A stretch of DNA of 64,000 nucleotides from Haematobia irritans (taxonomy: Eukaryota > Arthropoda > Insecta > Diptera > Muscidae). Of the stretch, positions 33,921 to 44,971 are shown piece after piece. The stretch lies in assembly GCF_050003625.1 (NCBI RefSeq), contig NC_134400.1, positions 51,340,066 through 51,404,065 of the forward strand. The letters are read 5' to 3'. How positions within the stretch are numbered: position 1 is the first letter of the stretch; every line of letters begins with the position of its first letter. The position numbers were made by a program, and so were the translations under genes. The notes beneath the pieces are model-generated. The model was given only the letters and a program-made list of their open reading frames with translations. It was not told the origin of the DNA and searched no databases.

Positions 33921-34917
33921 AAAATGTAAACTATAGGTATTTTCTACAATTTAAATAAAAGTAATGTATTTCGAATTTTTCATAATTTCAAAACCAAACT
34001 AAAATTTTATTTAAAAAAATGACAAATCATTTTTTTACCAAATACAAAGCATCCTTAGATCATTTAATATTTTAAAATAATGAGTAAATAAAATAGAGGT
34101 GTTGGGAAGGTAGCTCCCACAAAACGAAGGACTTCCAGCAAAAAATTTGTGATAGTAATCAAAATGTATCGAATACGCAAACAGAGCTAATATGCCTTAG
34201 ATATTGTTACAGTCTCACAGAAGTGGAATTAAAATGAAAATAATATGCATTGTAAGTGAAATAAAGCCTTTAAGTTTGTTAAATTTCAATCAAAAATGTC
34301 ACTTTTGATACAAAAAAAAAATTAGCTTTTTTTCTAGCTATTTTTTAACATTTTTTAGCTTTTTTAGCTATTTTTTTGGGCAAATCTAGCGGTTTTTGGT
34401 GAAACAATTCTGGTAACGCTGCACTGAAACAACAGTAAACCCACCAGGAATAAAACTTTCGATTAATTTTAGAAAATTTTGAATATTTTTAGAAAATTTT
34501 AAGTAAACAGTATTACAAACTCTGGCATCACGCCGATATCACAAAAATAGGTAAATATTTTTCGATACATTCAAAAAAATTTATTACACATAATTAATTT
34601 TTTTCGCATGTTAAAGAAAAATTTGTAGTTTGAAGGAACAAATTGGAGTTCAAAATTGCAAGAATGTCTTTAATGACATACGACGTTCATGATAGACGCA
34701 TTTGTAGTACAATTTACAAATTTAAGGAAATAATGAAATATTTTGTGAGAAGTACGAATTTAGTAAATCTATGTGTATAATTTTTTCTCGTTTTTAGTTA
34801 ATTTAACTAACGTACACAAAAAATTATTAGAGTAAAGGAAACTTTCTCCAAACATAATAATTCCTTGAGCTAAAACAAAGTTAGTGAAATAGAGAGTTCA
34901 ATTTTTTTTTTTGAGTG

Positions 34918-35735
34918 AAGCATTGGTAGAATTTCAATTCTACTCTCCGTGCAAAATTTCACCCAAATCGGTGTCAAACTTTGTCCTCTGTGGTCATATG
35001 AGTCTAAATCGGGCGAAAGATATATATAGGAGCTACATCTAAATCACAACCGATTGCTAGAATGTGAAGGCTATTACCTCTGCAAAATTTCACGTAAATC
35101 GGTGTTAAATTCTGGCCTATATGGTCATATGAGTCTAAATCGGGCGAAAGATATAGGAGCTACATCTAAATCTGAACCGTTTTCAACTAAATTTTTCACA
35201 ATTGACGACATTATCAATTGCACTCCTTGTACAAAATTGTAAGCAAATCAGGATAAAACTCTGGCTTCTGGGACCATATAAGTGCATATCGGGCGAAGAA
35301 TATGTGGGAGCTATATCTAAATCTGAACCGATTTGGCTGATATTTTGAACATTTTTTGAGACTCATAATCAGAATTCAGATGTAGGGAATGTTGATAAAC
35401 ACGCCAATTGTGACCAGATCGGTGATAAATATATATGCAAGCTATATCTAAATTTGAACCGTTTTTTTCAAAAATCACTAGCGATTGTCTTTGTTCCAAA
35501 AAACGACCCTATGTCAAATTTGAGGACGATACGACTTAAACTGCGACCTGTACTTTGCACACAAAAATACATGATGGACGGACAGACAGACAGACATAGC
35601 TAAATCGACTCAGAATTGAATTTTAAAACAATCTAAACTATTGGTCTCTGACTTTTCCTTCTTGACGTTACATACAAATGCACAAACTTATTATATCCTG
35701 TACCACAGTAGTGTTGAAGGGTATAAATACGACAA
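34918..35735 (+). repeat. MOD3 modular repeat, final part with tail
   Basis: Four modules with CGGGCGAAAGATATA and GGAGCTACATCTAAAT. Then GGACGGACAGACAGACAGAC, AAATCGACTCAGAATT and a terminal TTATTATATCCTG...AAGGGTATAAATA. Serves as the empty site for TIR-5 (35655-35690, reverse). Confidence 0.8.
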
Positions 35736-36056
35736 TGCTAACGTTCAATTAAAAATGTGCTCATGAGAATAATAACTAGCTGCAACATTTCAACAAACCT
35801 CCAAAGTATCTACAATAACAGAAAGAAGTATCTTGTCGGTGGAAATTATACCTGCTTATAGACAAAAACAAAAAAATTCCCTTAACAACCCCTAAAGGAA
35901 TGTATGTATATACTGGCTTCTCTAGCTCCTTTTTGTGTTCTATGCTCACGGGTATTCTTTAATATATGAATTGAGAAAAAATCCCCGTGGTTTTATTGTA
36001 AACAGCTACATTATACAGGTAGATACCATTAAGGAAGATTAGCGATATAAAATTTA
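35736..36056. other. Spacer, nothing recognised
   Basis: Short AT-rich segment without gene or repeat similarity in the window. Confidence 0.4.
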
Positions 36057-36375
36057 CACTACTCTCTGAACTCTCTATTTCACTAAAGCTTTAACTCTAT
36101 TTTAGTTCATGGAATTATTATATATGGAGAAAGTTTCCTTTACTCTAATAATTTTTTGCGTATGTTAGTTAAATGAACTAAAAACGGGGAAAAATTATAC
36201 ACAAATGAAGTAAAAAGTGTTACTAAATCCCTACTTCTCACAACATAGTTCATTATTTCTTTAAATTTGTAAATTTTATTAAAAATGTGCCCATCATAAA
36301 CTTCGTATGTTACTAAAGACGCAATTTTTAACACCGATTTTCTTTCAAACTACAAAATTTTCTTTAACAAGTGAA
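36057..36375 (+). mobile_element. TIR-1 element copy E, right end lost
   Basis: Starts CACTACTCTCTGAACTCTCT after TA, follows the TIR-1 interior and stops at CTTTAACAAGTG, where a MOD1 repeat begins. Confidence 0.75.
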
Positions 36376-36381
36376 AAAAAA

Positions 36382-37597
36382 AACAAGAATATACGGCTAT
36401 AAGTTCGGCCAGGCCGAATCTTATGCATCCTCCACCATGGATTGCATAGAAACTTGTACTAAAGACTGTCACCCACAATCGAATTACTTGGGTTGTGGTA
36501 TCTTAAAACTTCATAACGTCGTTTTCTAAATTGTGAGTTAGTCCATACGTGGTAGAGAACCAGAATTGAAATATGGGGGTCGCTTATATGGGGGCTATAT
36601 ACAATTATGAACTTGATATGGACCAATTTTTGTGTGATTGGGGATCGATTTATCTGAGGGCTATATATAACTATAGACCGATATGGACCTAGTTAGGTAT
36701 GGTTGATAACGGCCACATACCAGCACAATGTACCAAACTTCAACTGACTCGGATGAAATTTACTTCTCCAAGATTCTCCAAAACCAAATCTCGGGATCGG
36801 TTTATATGGGGGCTATATATGATTATGGACTGATATGGACCACTTTTGGCATGGCAGTTAAATATCATATACTACCATCACGTACCAAATTTCATCCAGA
36901 TCGGATGAATTTTGCTCATCCAAGGGGCTCCGGAGTTCAAATCTGGGGATCGGTTTATATGGGGGCTATATATAATTATGGACCGATTTCGACCAATTTT
37001 TCATGGGTGTTTGAGGCCATATATTAAAACCACGTATCAAATTTCAACTGAATCAGATGAATTTTGGTCTTCCAAGAGGCTCCGGAGATCAAATCTGGTG
37101 ATCGGCTATACACAATTAAGGACCGATGTGGACCATTTTTTGAATGGTCATTAGAGACCATATACTAACACCAAATTTCAGCCCGATCGGATGAAATTTG
37201 CTTCTCTTAGAGGCTCCGCAAGCCAAATCGGGGGATCGGGTTATATGGGGGCTATATATAATTATTAACCGATGTGGACAAATTTGTGCATAGTTCTTAA
37301 AGACCATATACTAACACCATGTACCAAATTTCAGCCGGATTGGATGAAAGTTGCTTCTCTTAGAGGCCGACCTACATCAATAACAACTACTTGTGCCAAG
37401 TTTAAAGTCGATAGCTTGTTTCGTTCGGAAGTTCGCGTGATTTCAACAGACGGACGGACGGACATGCTCATATCGACTCCGAATTTCACCACGACCCAAA
37501 ATATATATACTTTATGGGGTCTTAGAGCAATATTTCGATGTGTTACAAACGGAATGACAAGGTTGATATACCCCCATCCTATGGTGGAGGGTATAAA
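36382..37597 (+). repeat. MOD1 modular repeat, complete shorter copy
   Basis: From the CGGCTATAAGTTCGGCCAGG box through about four modules and the ACAGACGGACGGACGGACAT run to CCTATGGTGGAGGGTATAAA. Confidence 0.82.
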
Positions 37598-38158
37598 AAT
37601 TGGTTCGTTCGGAGCAGGGATTGAACCAACGAGACATTCTAACCACTGCTCAACGTGGCCAACAAATGTATGTTTCTGTTAAATAATGTTATGTTTGCAT
37701 GGGCTCGTGGGCGCTGCAAACTATGCTATATAAATGTAACTTATAGCGATAATTGTCAACTGCTGACTATAACAGCTACGTATCTCAGTGGATAGTGTGT
37801 TGGCTTACAAACTGTATGGTCCTCGGTTCGATTCTCCGTCCAGGCGAAAGGTAAAAATATAAAAAATTTATAAAATTTAATAAATTCTTCAACATTATTT
37901 GTATTACAGAAAAAAGTGCCAAGAACTGAAAAATTTCGTGGTAGTGAAAATTATGTAAGGGAATGAGCACAATCTTCTTTGGGGAAAATTCTTCCAAGCA
38001 TATAATATTTTTGGGCTCAAAATGATTCCAAACATATATTATGTTCACATAAAACAAATATATTAATGTTTCGGCAGTATTCAATAATATATGTGCTTCC
38101 TGTAAAATATGTTTGGAACATATGTTAGAGAAGCGATTTTTTTTTTTTTTTGAAGGTG
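37598..38158 (+). mobile_element. TIR-3 element, unit 6, left-truncated
   Basis: Begins inside the minus tRNA-like module (37603-37661) and ends GAAGGTG at 38158 before TA. The plus module is at 37773-37846. Confidence 0.75.
37773..37846 (+). other. tRNA-like module of TIR-3 unit 6
   Basis: CTACGTATCTCAGTGGATAG (box A-like) and GGTTCGATTCTCCG (box B-like). The divergent partner lies at 37603-37661 on the minus strand. Confidence 0.72.
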
Positions 38159-38310
38159 TAGCGTTCTTCGATATTTTAATGTCATCTAGAGCAAAGTGAT
38201 CTTCAAATATAAATTCACGAATTTTCTTAGTTTCTCGTTTACATCCAAAGTCTAAATTGTTTTATTTATTTATTTTTTTAAAGTCGGTTAGATTCAAATT
38301 TGTTTTTCTG

Positions 38311-40548
38311 CACGGACGACTGTTTTTCATATGTTTGGGTATAAACATTATATGTTTGGAACTCAAATTTTTAAACACAATATTTTTGAGTGCAAACATA
38401 TAATGTTCATAAACTAGCATTATATGTTTGGGACATATATGTTAAAATTAGAACATATAGTTTGGGACATAAAATTTTTGTAAATATAATATGCTTGGAT
38501 TCAAACATATATTAATTTAGAAATAGCCCATAAACATATATGTGTTTACAAAGAGAGACAAAGTGTATGCTGGAAGTAGAATAATGAAAGTAACCAATTG
38601 GAGCATTACAAATATATATACACAAAGAAAATTTCATTAAATATAAGAAAAATACTACGTGTGAATATAAACAAGTATAAATTTACATATTATGATATAA
38701 GACTTCGCAAAAATTGTATATGCTTAAGTAAAATATTAAAATGAGTATTCGGAGAGAAAATTCATTCGGAACCAAGATAAAATATATTTGAAAAAAGAGC
38801 ATGAGTTTTGTTTATCATTTTCGCATTACGGGCACAATTTTTTTGTTTCGTCAAAACAAATCGGAACGTAGGACGAGTAAGTCAAAATATTCAAACAAAG
38901 GTAATTAAAGGGATCTTCATAAAAACTAATGACAGGGCACTATACACTGAACAAAAAACATGTCCGGTTCCAAAGATTGTGTATCCACTTTAACAATTTT
39001 GGTATTGAATCCGAACCAAAGAAGCGCAGAATACAAGTAAGGATGCTTTTAAGACACAATTCTCTTTTAAATGGGGTTTTGTGTACTTGAATCTACGAAG
39101 CACATTTCAATTTTTCAGCTTTTTTTCATATGCTATAAAATGTCCGTTAAAAAGAAGACTTCCAGTAGAACTTGTGCTATGTTTCAAGTAAAAAATGTCT
39201 TTAAAATAAAGTATTGAAAAACATATCCTATTTTTTAATGATTTTTGCCTTGTAGTCAAGATGCAAAAATGCAACAAATTTAAAGACAGTTTCATCAATT
39301 TTAAAGAATGTTTCTGAATTTTTAAAGTCAAGTTGACCTTAGCCCAAAAATTTGTTCTTCCATGTTATGATACCCATTTTTAAGTCAAATCACTTAATTA
39401 TAACGACAACACGACTTCATTGAAAGTATCGACCTTTGAACATGGAAAAAACTTTATATTAGAGAAATGCGTCTTCTAAGCTAAGCAAAAGTTGTATTCT
39501 TATTTTAAGGACATGAACTCTTTGGCCTCATGACAATATTTTTTCAGTGCACTCTTTTTAGAGTTGTGAAAGTAAAATGAAAACAGGGCGAAACAGTGAA
39601 AAATTAAACAGTAAGATCTATAAAAACAAAGATTAGTTCCTCTTTATTAATGAGTAGTCCAAGAGGAGTTGACGGATTTTTTCGAAAATAAAAGCAGGCA
39701 TTGAGTTCGAGTTTTGCCGCTAAAATTATTTCTCATTTTAGCGGCAAAAAAAATTGTATTAATGAAAATTGTATTAATAACATGGTGGGGAAAGATCCAA
39801 AGCTACAATTGAATAAGTTTTCTTTAAAAGAAATTATTAAAGAAAAGTAAAAGGGTAAACAAGGACATTTTAACGCGATAATACCAATTTATACCGGCCT
39901 TAAGAATTAAATTAAGTACAAAATTATTCGTTAATAACAATTCATATTTATTTGTATTTCTAAATTAATGGTGTTACATGCTAGCAAACAATTGTTCACA
40001 CCAAAATAAATTTATGTGCTGTTGTAAAATTACTGTTTAGAATTTAAATATAATATGCTTTTGAATGGTTATCGTTAACCTTAGGATTCGATGGAAAAAT
40101 ATTTTTATATACTCGAATACACGTTCTTCTTTTGTAAGAGTTTTTGAATTTCTTCGAAAATTTTAAACTTGTATACAAAAACCTTTATTTGTTACACAAT
40201 TTTTATTTTTGCAATAAAAAAATTTTGAGCACAATATTCATTGGGAGAAAATTCTTCTCAGCATATAATATTTTTGGGTCCAAAATGCATCCAAACATAT
40301 TATATGTTCACATAATAACATATAGTTTTTTGGAAGACAACATTATTGAATTTGGATGGAAAAATACAAAATGTTTGGAACTTAGACTACCCAAACATAT
40401 TATATTGTTTAGACCAATATGCTTTCAAACATATTATATATTGGAAGAAATCAAACATATAAATGTTTGGGCAATACCCAAAAATGTATATGCTTGAAGC
40501 AAAGTATGTTTGGGAGTATATGTTACAGAAGCGATTTTTTTGAGGGTG
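38311..40548 (+). mobile_element. TIR-3 element, unit 2 (2.2 kb composite)
   Basis: Left end CACGGACGACTGTTTTTCAT, right end TTTTTTTGAGGGTG, flanked by TG on both sides (38309-38310 and 40549-40550). Nearly collinear with unit 1. It has an intact nested TIR-2, lacks TIR-1 copy A and lacks about 600 bp including the tRNA-like pair near 40215. Different outer flanks from unit 1 show it moved as a composite. Confidence 0.82.
38945..39549 (+). mobile_element. TIR-2 element nested in TIR-3 unit 2 (605 bp, complete)
   Basis: CACTGAACAAAAAACATGTC to ATATTTTTTCAGTG. Left flank TA, right flank CA. The undisturbed sequence in units 3 and 5 (ACTCTAAAAAGAGTATAGTG, reverse) shows the host site, consistent with a TA duplication with one later change. 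Confidence 0.85.
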
Positions 40549-40550
40549 TG

Positions 40551-41904
40551 CCTTCTTTTTTGTGGCGAGTTTCAGTCGTACAAAATATTACTTTCACAGA
40601 ATTTTTAATGCCAGAAATAACTGTCTAATTTTTATGATAACAAAAATTAAATAAATAAAAAAGTCAAAATAATTTTGCCATCAAATAAACCACATGAGAA
40701 CGGTTTCGACGTGTTTATGGTCAAATTTTGTCATTGAGCCTAACAGTGAATTGCACTGTATTACTAAAAAAAATATGATTTATAGACTTATTTACCAAAT
40801 GTGGTAGTACAACCAATGAAAGCCATGTCCATGAAACCCGACATATCGTAATTCACCCTGAAAATTTTTGGGAAAACATTTTTATCACATCCCTCTATGT
40901 CAAGTGGGTGTCATTTCCAAGGAATTATTACACCAGCAGACTTCTCCCGTTATTGTTATTTAAGTTAGATCGATGTTTTCCCCCGTCGCCAATTATTTCC
41001 TTAAATTGCTCTGTTAAGCACCAAAGTTCTTCTTGGTCGAATATATCACTCATGTAGGTCATTACATTTATTGTCGAATAAATTTGTTTTCATTATTTTC
41101 CACACTCACGAAGCGATTGCGAACAACAAAACAGCACGGCACGAATATCGGGGCGGAATTGAAGGAGTCGTCGTAATTCATTCATTTCATAATTCATAAT
41201 CCATCTTTAACCCACGTAATCACATAAAATTATCGCTCTCATAAGAAATCGCCACCATTAAAGCACACATCTTTTAAGAAGCATCTGGATTATACTGCCG
41301 ACTGGAAACAACTTCAAATATACATGACAATCAAGTTGAATTCAGAGTGAGTGAGTGATAATAGGTGGGTCGTACATTGCAAGGCCTTTTAGAGAGAATT
41401 ATGATTTTCCCATACAACATACAATTTATCACAACAATCAAATCTCGAGTTGTGCGATTATGTTACAAACAGCAAAACTGGAAAACAAAAGGTTCCATTC
41501 AGTTGTGACAACTGTTTTGGGCTGAAGATCGTCAACTTTTACAATAATTTTTCGTCAAAATGGTCAATTTGTCCCAAAAAATTTGTCAAAAAATCGCCAT
41601 CCATAAAACTGCCAAAAACAAAAATTTGGAGCAAAATAAAAGCTTTATTCAAACAAAATTATAAGAAAAGGCTTTAAATAATTTAATTCATAATACCGAT
41701 TATATTACAAATTCAGCCATCTAACATAGTTTGCAGTTTTTTTTACCATAGATTATTTTTTCAGATATGATTAGAAGCAATATTTCTGATTTTAACTTAA
41801 TTTTGAAGCACTAGATGTTCCGATTCAATCTGTTTAATAAATTGTTCTTGACAGAAAAATTTCCTATTCTCCAAGGATAAGGATTTATTACTTCAAGTAT
41901 AATT
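40551..41904. other. Unique DNA, no gene recognised
   Basis: Less repetitive and less AT-rich in places (40980-41180), but no frame longer than about 75 codons and no family motif. Could be intron or regulatory DNA. Confidence 0.45.
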
Positions 41905-42218
41905 TCTACACGCAAAGAAAAAAAAAACGTTTGGAAAACGTGTACCGAAAACGTTTTTCTTTTGTTGGAGTTTTTTGAATTGCTTCGAAAATTTTAAACT
42001 TTTATCACCAAAAAAATTCGTTTGTTACAAAATTTTTATTTTTTCAATAAAAAAAGTTATTTTTGAAACAACAACACAGTCCATTTCGTTTATATCAAAC
42101 AGTGTTCTTTTCTGACTTTAGGTCTTTAATAAGACACATTTTACAGTTCAAAATTTAATATACTACAATGTAATGTTGAAAATTTTTTTCGGAATCTTCC
42201 GAACATATCTGGAATATA

Positions 42219-42789
42219 CACAGAAAAAAATATCACCAAAATATTTCCAACTAAAAAGTTAATTGAAGTTGAAAATTTTTTCAATTAATAAATTAATTGA
42301 TACAATTAACTTTTTAATCATGATAGAAACATTAAGTTAATTAAGTCAATGATTGAAAATTTTAAAATTTTTAATTAAAAAATTAATTGATACAATTAAC
42401 TTTTTAATCAAATTCGGAAGACTAATTCAGTTAAAAAAGTGCTGGTTTTTTTTTTTAATTTTTAATTAAAAATGTTTTGCAAACAATAATTTGTTAATCC
42501 AAATAAAAACTCTAAGCCAATTCAGAAAGTAATTAAAACTAGTTACCTTTCTAATTAATAAATTAATTGAGTTTTGCAATCAACATCAATTAACTTTTTA
42601 ATTGAATCAATTAAAAAATTAATTGAAATTTGCTGAAAAAATCAATTAATTTTTTAATCAAGAATTTTTTTCTATGCCCAATTAAAACTGTGATTGATAC
42701 TATCATTTTCGTGATTGAAGACATTTCAATTAAAAAATTAATTGGATCAATTAATTTGGTGATTGAATCAGAAAAAAATTTTTTGTGTG
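42219..42789. mobile_element. TIR-4 MITE (571 bp), TTAATTGA-rich
   Basis: CACAGAAAAAAATATCACC at the left, TTTTTTGTGTG at the right, flanked by TA (42217-42218 and 42790-42791). The homologous sites at 23582 and 44680 lack it. The interior repeats ATTAAAAAATTAATTGA and its complement many times in both orientations, so it can fold on itself. No coding. Confidence 0.82.
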
Positions 42790-42815
42790 TATGTAAAAAA
42801 CAAAAAAAAAACTTT

Positions 42816-42888
42816 GGTCGAAGCAGGGATCGAACCCACGATCCTTGGCATGAAAGTCGGACGTAGCAACCACTGCTCCACGGTGCCA
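42816..42888 (-). other. tRNA-like module (minus) of the TIR-3 fragment
   Basis: Minus strand: CACCGTGGAGCAGTGGTTGC (box A-like), GGGTTCGATCCCTGCTTCG (box B-like). The divergent plus partner is at 43001-43073 (CTCAGTGGTTAGTGTGTTGG, GGTACGATTCTCCG). Confidence 0.74.
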
Positions 42889-43000
42889 AACTAAATGTTT
42901 GTTTCTGTTAAATAAACTTTGTTTATTCGGTTCGTGGGCGCCGCAAGCTATTCTATATAAATATAACTTATATGGATATTTATCTATTGATGACCATAAC

Positions 43001-43073
43001 AGGTACATACCTCAGTGGTTAGTGTGTTGGCTTACAAAGTGCATGGTCCGCGGTACGATTCTCCGTCCAGGCG
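43001..43073 (+). other. tRNA-like module (plus) of the TIR-3 fragment
   Basis: Box A-like TACCTCAGTGGTTAGTGTG; the B box has one change, GGTACGATTC. Divergent to 42816-42888. Confidence 0.68.
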
Positions 43074-43221
43074 AAAGGTAAAAAAATTTTAAAATTTATG
43101 AAATCGTATAATTTCTTCTACATTGTTGGTATTACAGGAAAAGGTGTTAAGAACTAAAAAACCTCGTGGATGTGAGAAAGATGTGAGAGAAAATGCAATT
43201 AGCAAGAAAGCAATGTTTTTT

Positions 43222-44330
43222 TGTACCCTCCACCATAGGATGGGGGGTATATTAACTTTGTCATTCCGTTTGTAACACATCGAGATATTGCTCTAAGACC
43301 CCATAAAGTATATATATTCTGGGTCGTGGTGAAATTCTGAGTCGATCTGAGCATGTCCGTCCGTCCGTCTGTTGAAATCACGCTAACTTTCGAACGAAAC
43401 AAGCTATCGACTTGAAACTTGGCACAAGTAGTTGTTATTGATGTAGGTCGGATGGTATTGCAAATGGGCCATATCGGTCCACTTTTACGTATAGCCCCCT
43501 ATAAACGGACCCCCAAATTTGGCTTGCGAGGCCTCTAAGAGAAGCAAATTTCATCCGATCCGGCTGAAATTTGGTACATGATGTTAGTATATGGTATCTA
43601 ATAACCATGCAAAAATTGGTCCATATCGGTCCATAATTATATATAGCCCCCATATAAACCGATCCCCCGATTTGGTTTGCGGAGCCTCTAAGAGAAGCAA
43701 ATTTCATCCGATCCGGCTGAAATTTGGTATATGGTGTTAGTATATGGTCTCCAACAACCATGCAAAAATTGGTTCATATCGGTCCATAATTATATATAGC
43801 CCCCATATAAACCGATCACCAGATTTGACCTCCGGAGCCTCTTAGAAGACCAAAATTCATCTGATTCAGTTGAAATTCGGTACGTGATGTTAATATATGG
43901 CCTCAAACACCCATGCAAAAATTGGTCGATATCGGTCCATAATTATATATAGGCCCCATATAAACCGATCCCCAGATTTGACCTCCGGAGCACCTTGGAA
44001 GAGCAAAATTCTTCCCATTCGGTTGAAATTTGGTACGTGATGTTAGTATAGGGTATCCAACAACCATGCAGGAATTGGTTGCTATCAGTCCATAATAATA
44101 TATAGCTCCCATATAAACCGATCCCCAGATTTGACTTCCAGTGCCTTTTGGAGAAGCAAAATTCATCCGATTTGGTTGAAATTTGGTACGTGGTGGTAGC
44201 ATATGATATTTAACAACCATGTGAGTTGAAATTTGTGGATGACAGTCTTTCGTAGAAGTTTCTACGCAATCCATGGTGGAGGGTACAAAAGATTCGGCCT
44301 GGCCGAACTTACGGCCGTATATACTTGTTT
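43222..44330 (-). repeat. MOD1 modular repeat, complete reverse copy
   Basis: TACCCTCCACCATAGGATGG at the left, about five modules, and the TCGGCCTGGCCGAACTTACG box at the right end, then CGTATATACTTGTTTT. Confidence 0.83.
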
Positions 44331-44517
44331 TTTTTTTGAGTTTGTCTTTATGAAATTGTTTTTACATCCTGGAAAAGAATAAACGTTTATCACAAAAAGT
44401 ATATACTTTTCTTCCAAATACACTTCCTTACAGTGAAAAGCAAATGAGAAACGAACTTTGTTTGTCTAAAATTTCGTTTGGGAGGAAAGAATTATTTTTT
44501 TGCGTGTAGAATTTAAA
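44331..44517. other. Short spacer
   Basis: AT-rich, nothing recognised. Confidence 0.4.
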
Positions 44518-44965
44518 TATAATATTTGATTTGAACACAGTCCATTTCATTTATATTAAGCACTGTTATTTTCTGACTTTAAGTCTTTTATAAGACACAC
44601 TTTACAGTTTCGTAGTAAAAATTTAATATAGTAGTATGTAATGTTGAACACCTTTTCGGGATCTTCCGAACGTATGTGGAATGTATGTAAAAAAAAAATA
44701 AAAACAATTTTTTGGTGTTCGGTCGAAGCAGGGATCGAACCCAGGACCCTTGGCATGCAGGAGGACGTCGCCAACAAATGTATGTTACTGTTAAACAATG
44801 TTATGTTTGCATCGGCTCGTGGGCGCCGCAAGCTATGCTATACAAATGTAACTTATAACGATAATTATCTTTTTATGACCATAACAGCTACGTAGCCCAG
44901 TGGATAGTGTGCTGGCTTACAAACTGTGTGATGCGCTGTTCGAATCCCCGTCCGGCAAAAGGTAA
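44518..44965 (+). mobile_element. TIR-3-related fragment with tRNA-like pair
   Basis: Matches unit 1 from GAATTTAAATATAATATTTG to CGGCAAAAGGTAAAATTAAA. Minus module at 44722-44774 (box A part deleted) and plus module at 44885-44956. Both outer ends are lost; the right side is abutted by MOD2. Confidence 0.75.
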
Positions 44966-44971
44966 AATTAA

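Larger units (their letters stand above)
30837..34421. mobile_element. hAT-type element carrying a MOD1 repeat (3.6 kb)
   Basis: Termini CAGCGTTGCCA (left) and TGGTAACGCTG (right) are inverted repeats with one mismatch. Flanking duplication CACTGAAA at 30829-30836 and 34422-34429, 8 bp as in hAT transposons. Subterminal regions are full of TTTAGCTTTTTT-type repeats on both sides (30850-30966 and 34320-34390). No transposase; most of the length is a nested MOD1 copy and a TIR-2 fragment. Confidence 0.82.
30829..34917 (-). mobile_element. TIR-1 element copy D, split by a hAT-type insertion
   Basis: Left terminus CACTGAAA at 30829-30836. The rest resumes at 34422 (CACTGAAACAACAGTAAACC) and runs to GAGTG at 34917, with the first 8 bases duplicated by the insertion. 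Flanked by AA on both sides; the relative at 60241-60260 shows the single AA of the empty site. Reverse orientation relative to copies A, B and C. Confidence 0.82.
41905..43205 (+). mobile_element. TIR-3-related fragment with tRNA-like pair and nested TIR-4
   Basis: Follows the order of unit 1 from GTTTTTTGAATT...CGAAAATTTTAAACTT through the tRNA-like pair to TGTGAGAGAAAATGCAATTA. The left end is different (ACACGCAAAGAAAAAAAAAA) and the right end is cut by MOD1. Interrupted at 42219-42789. Confidence 0.7.
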
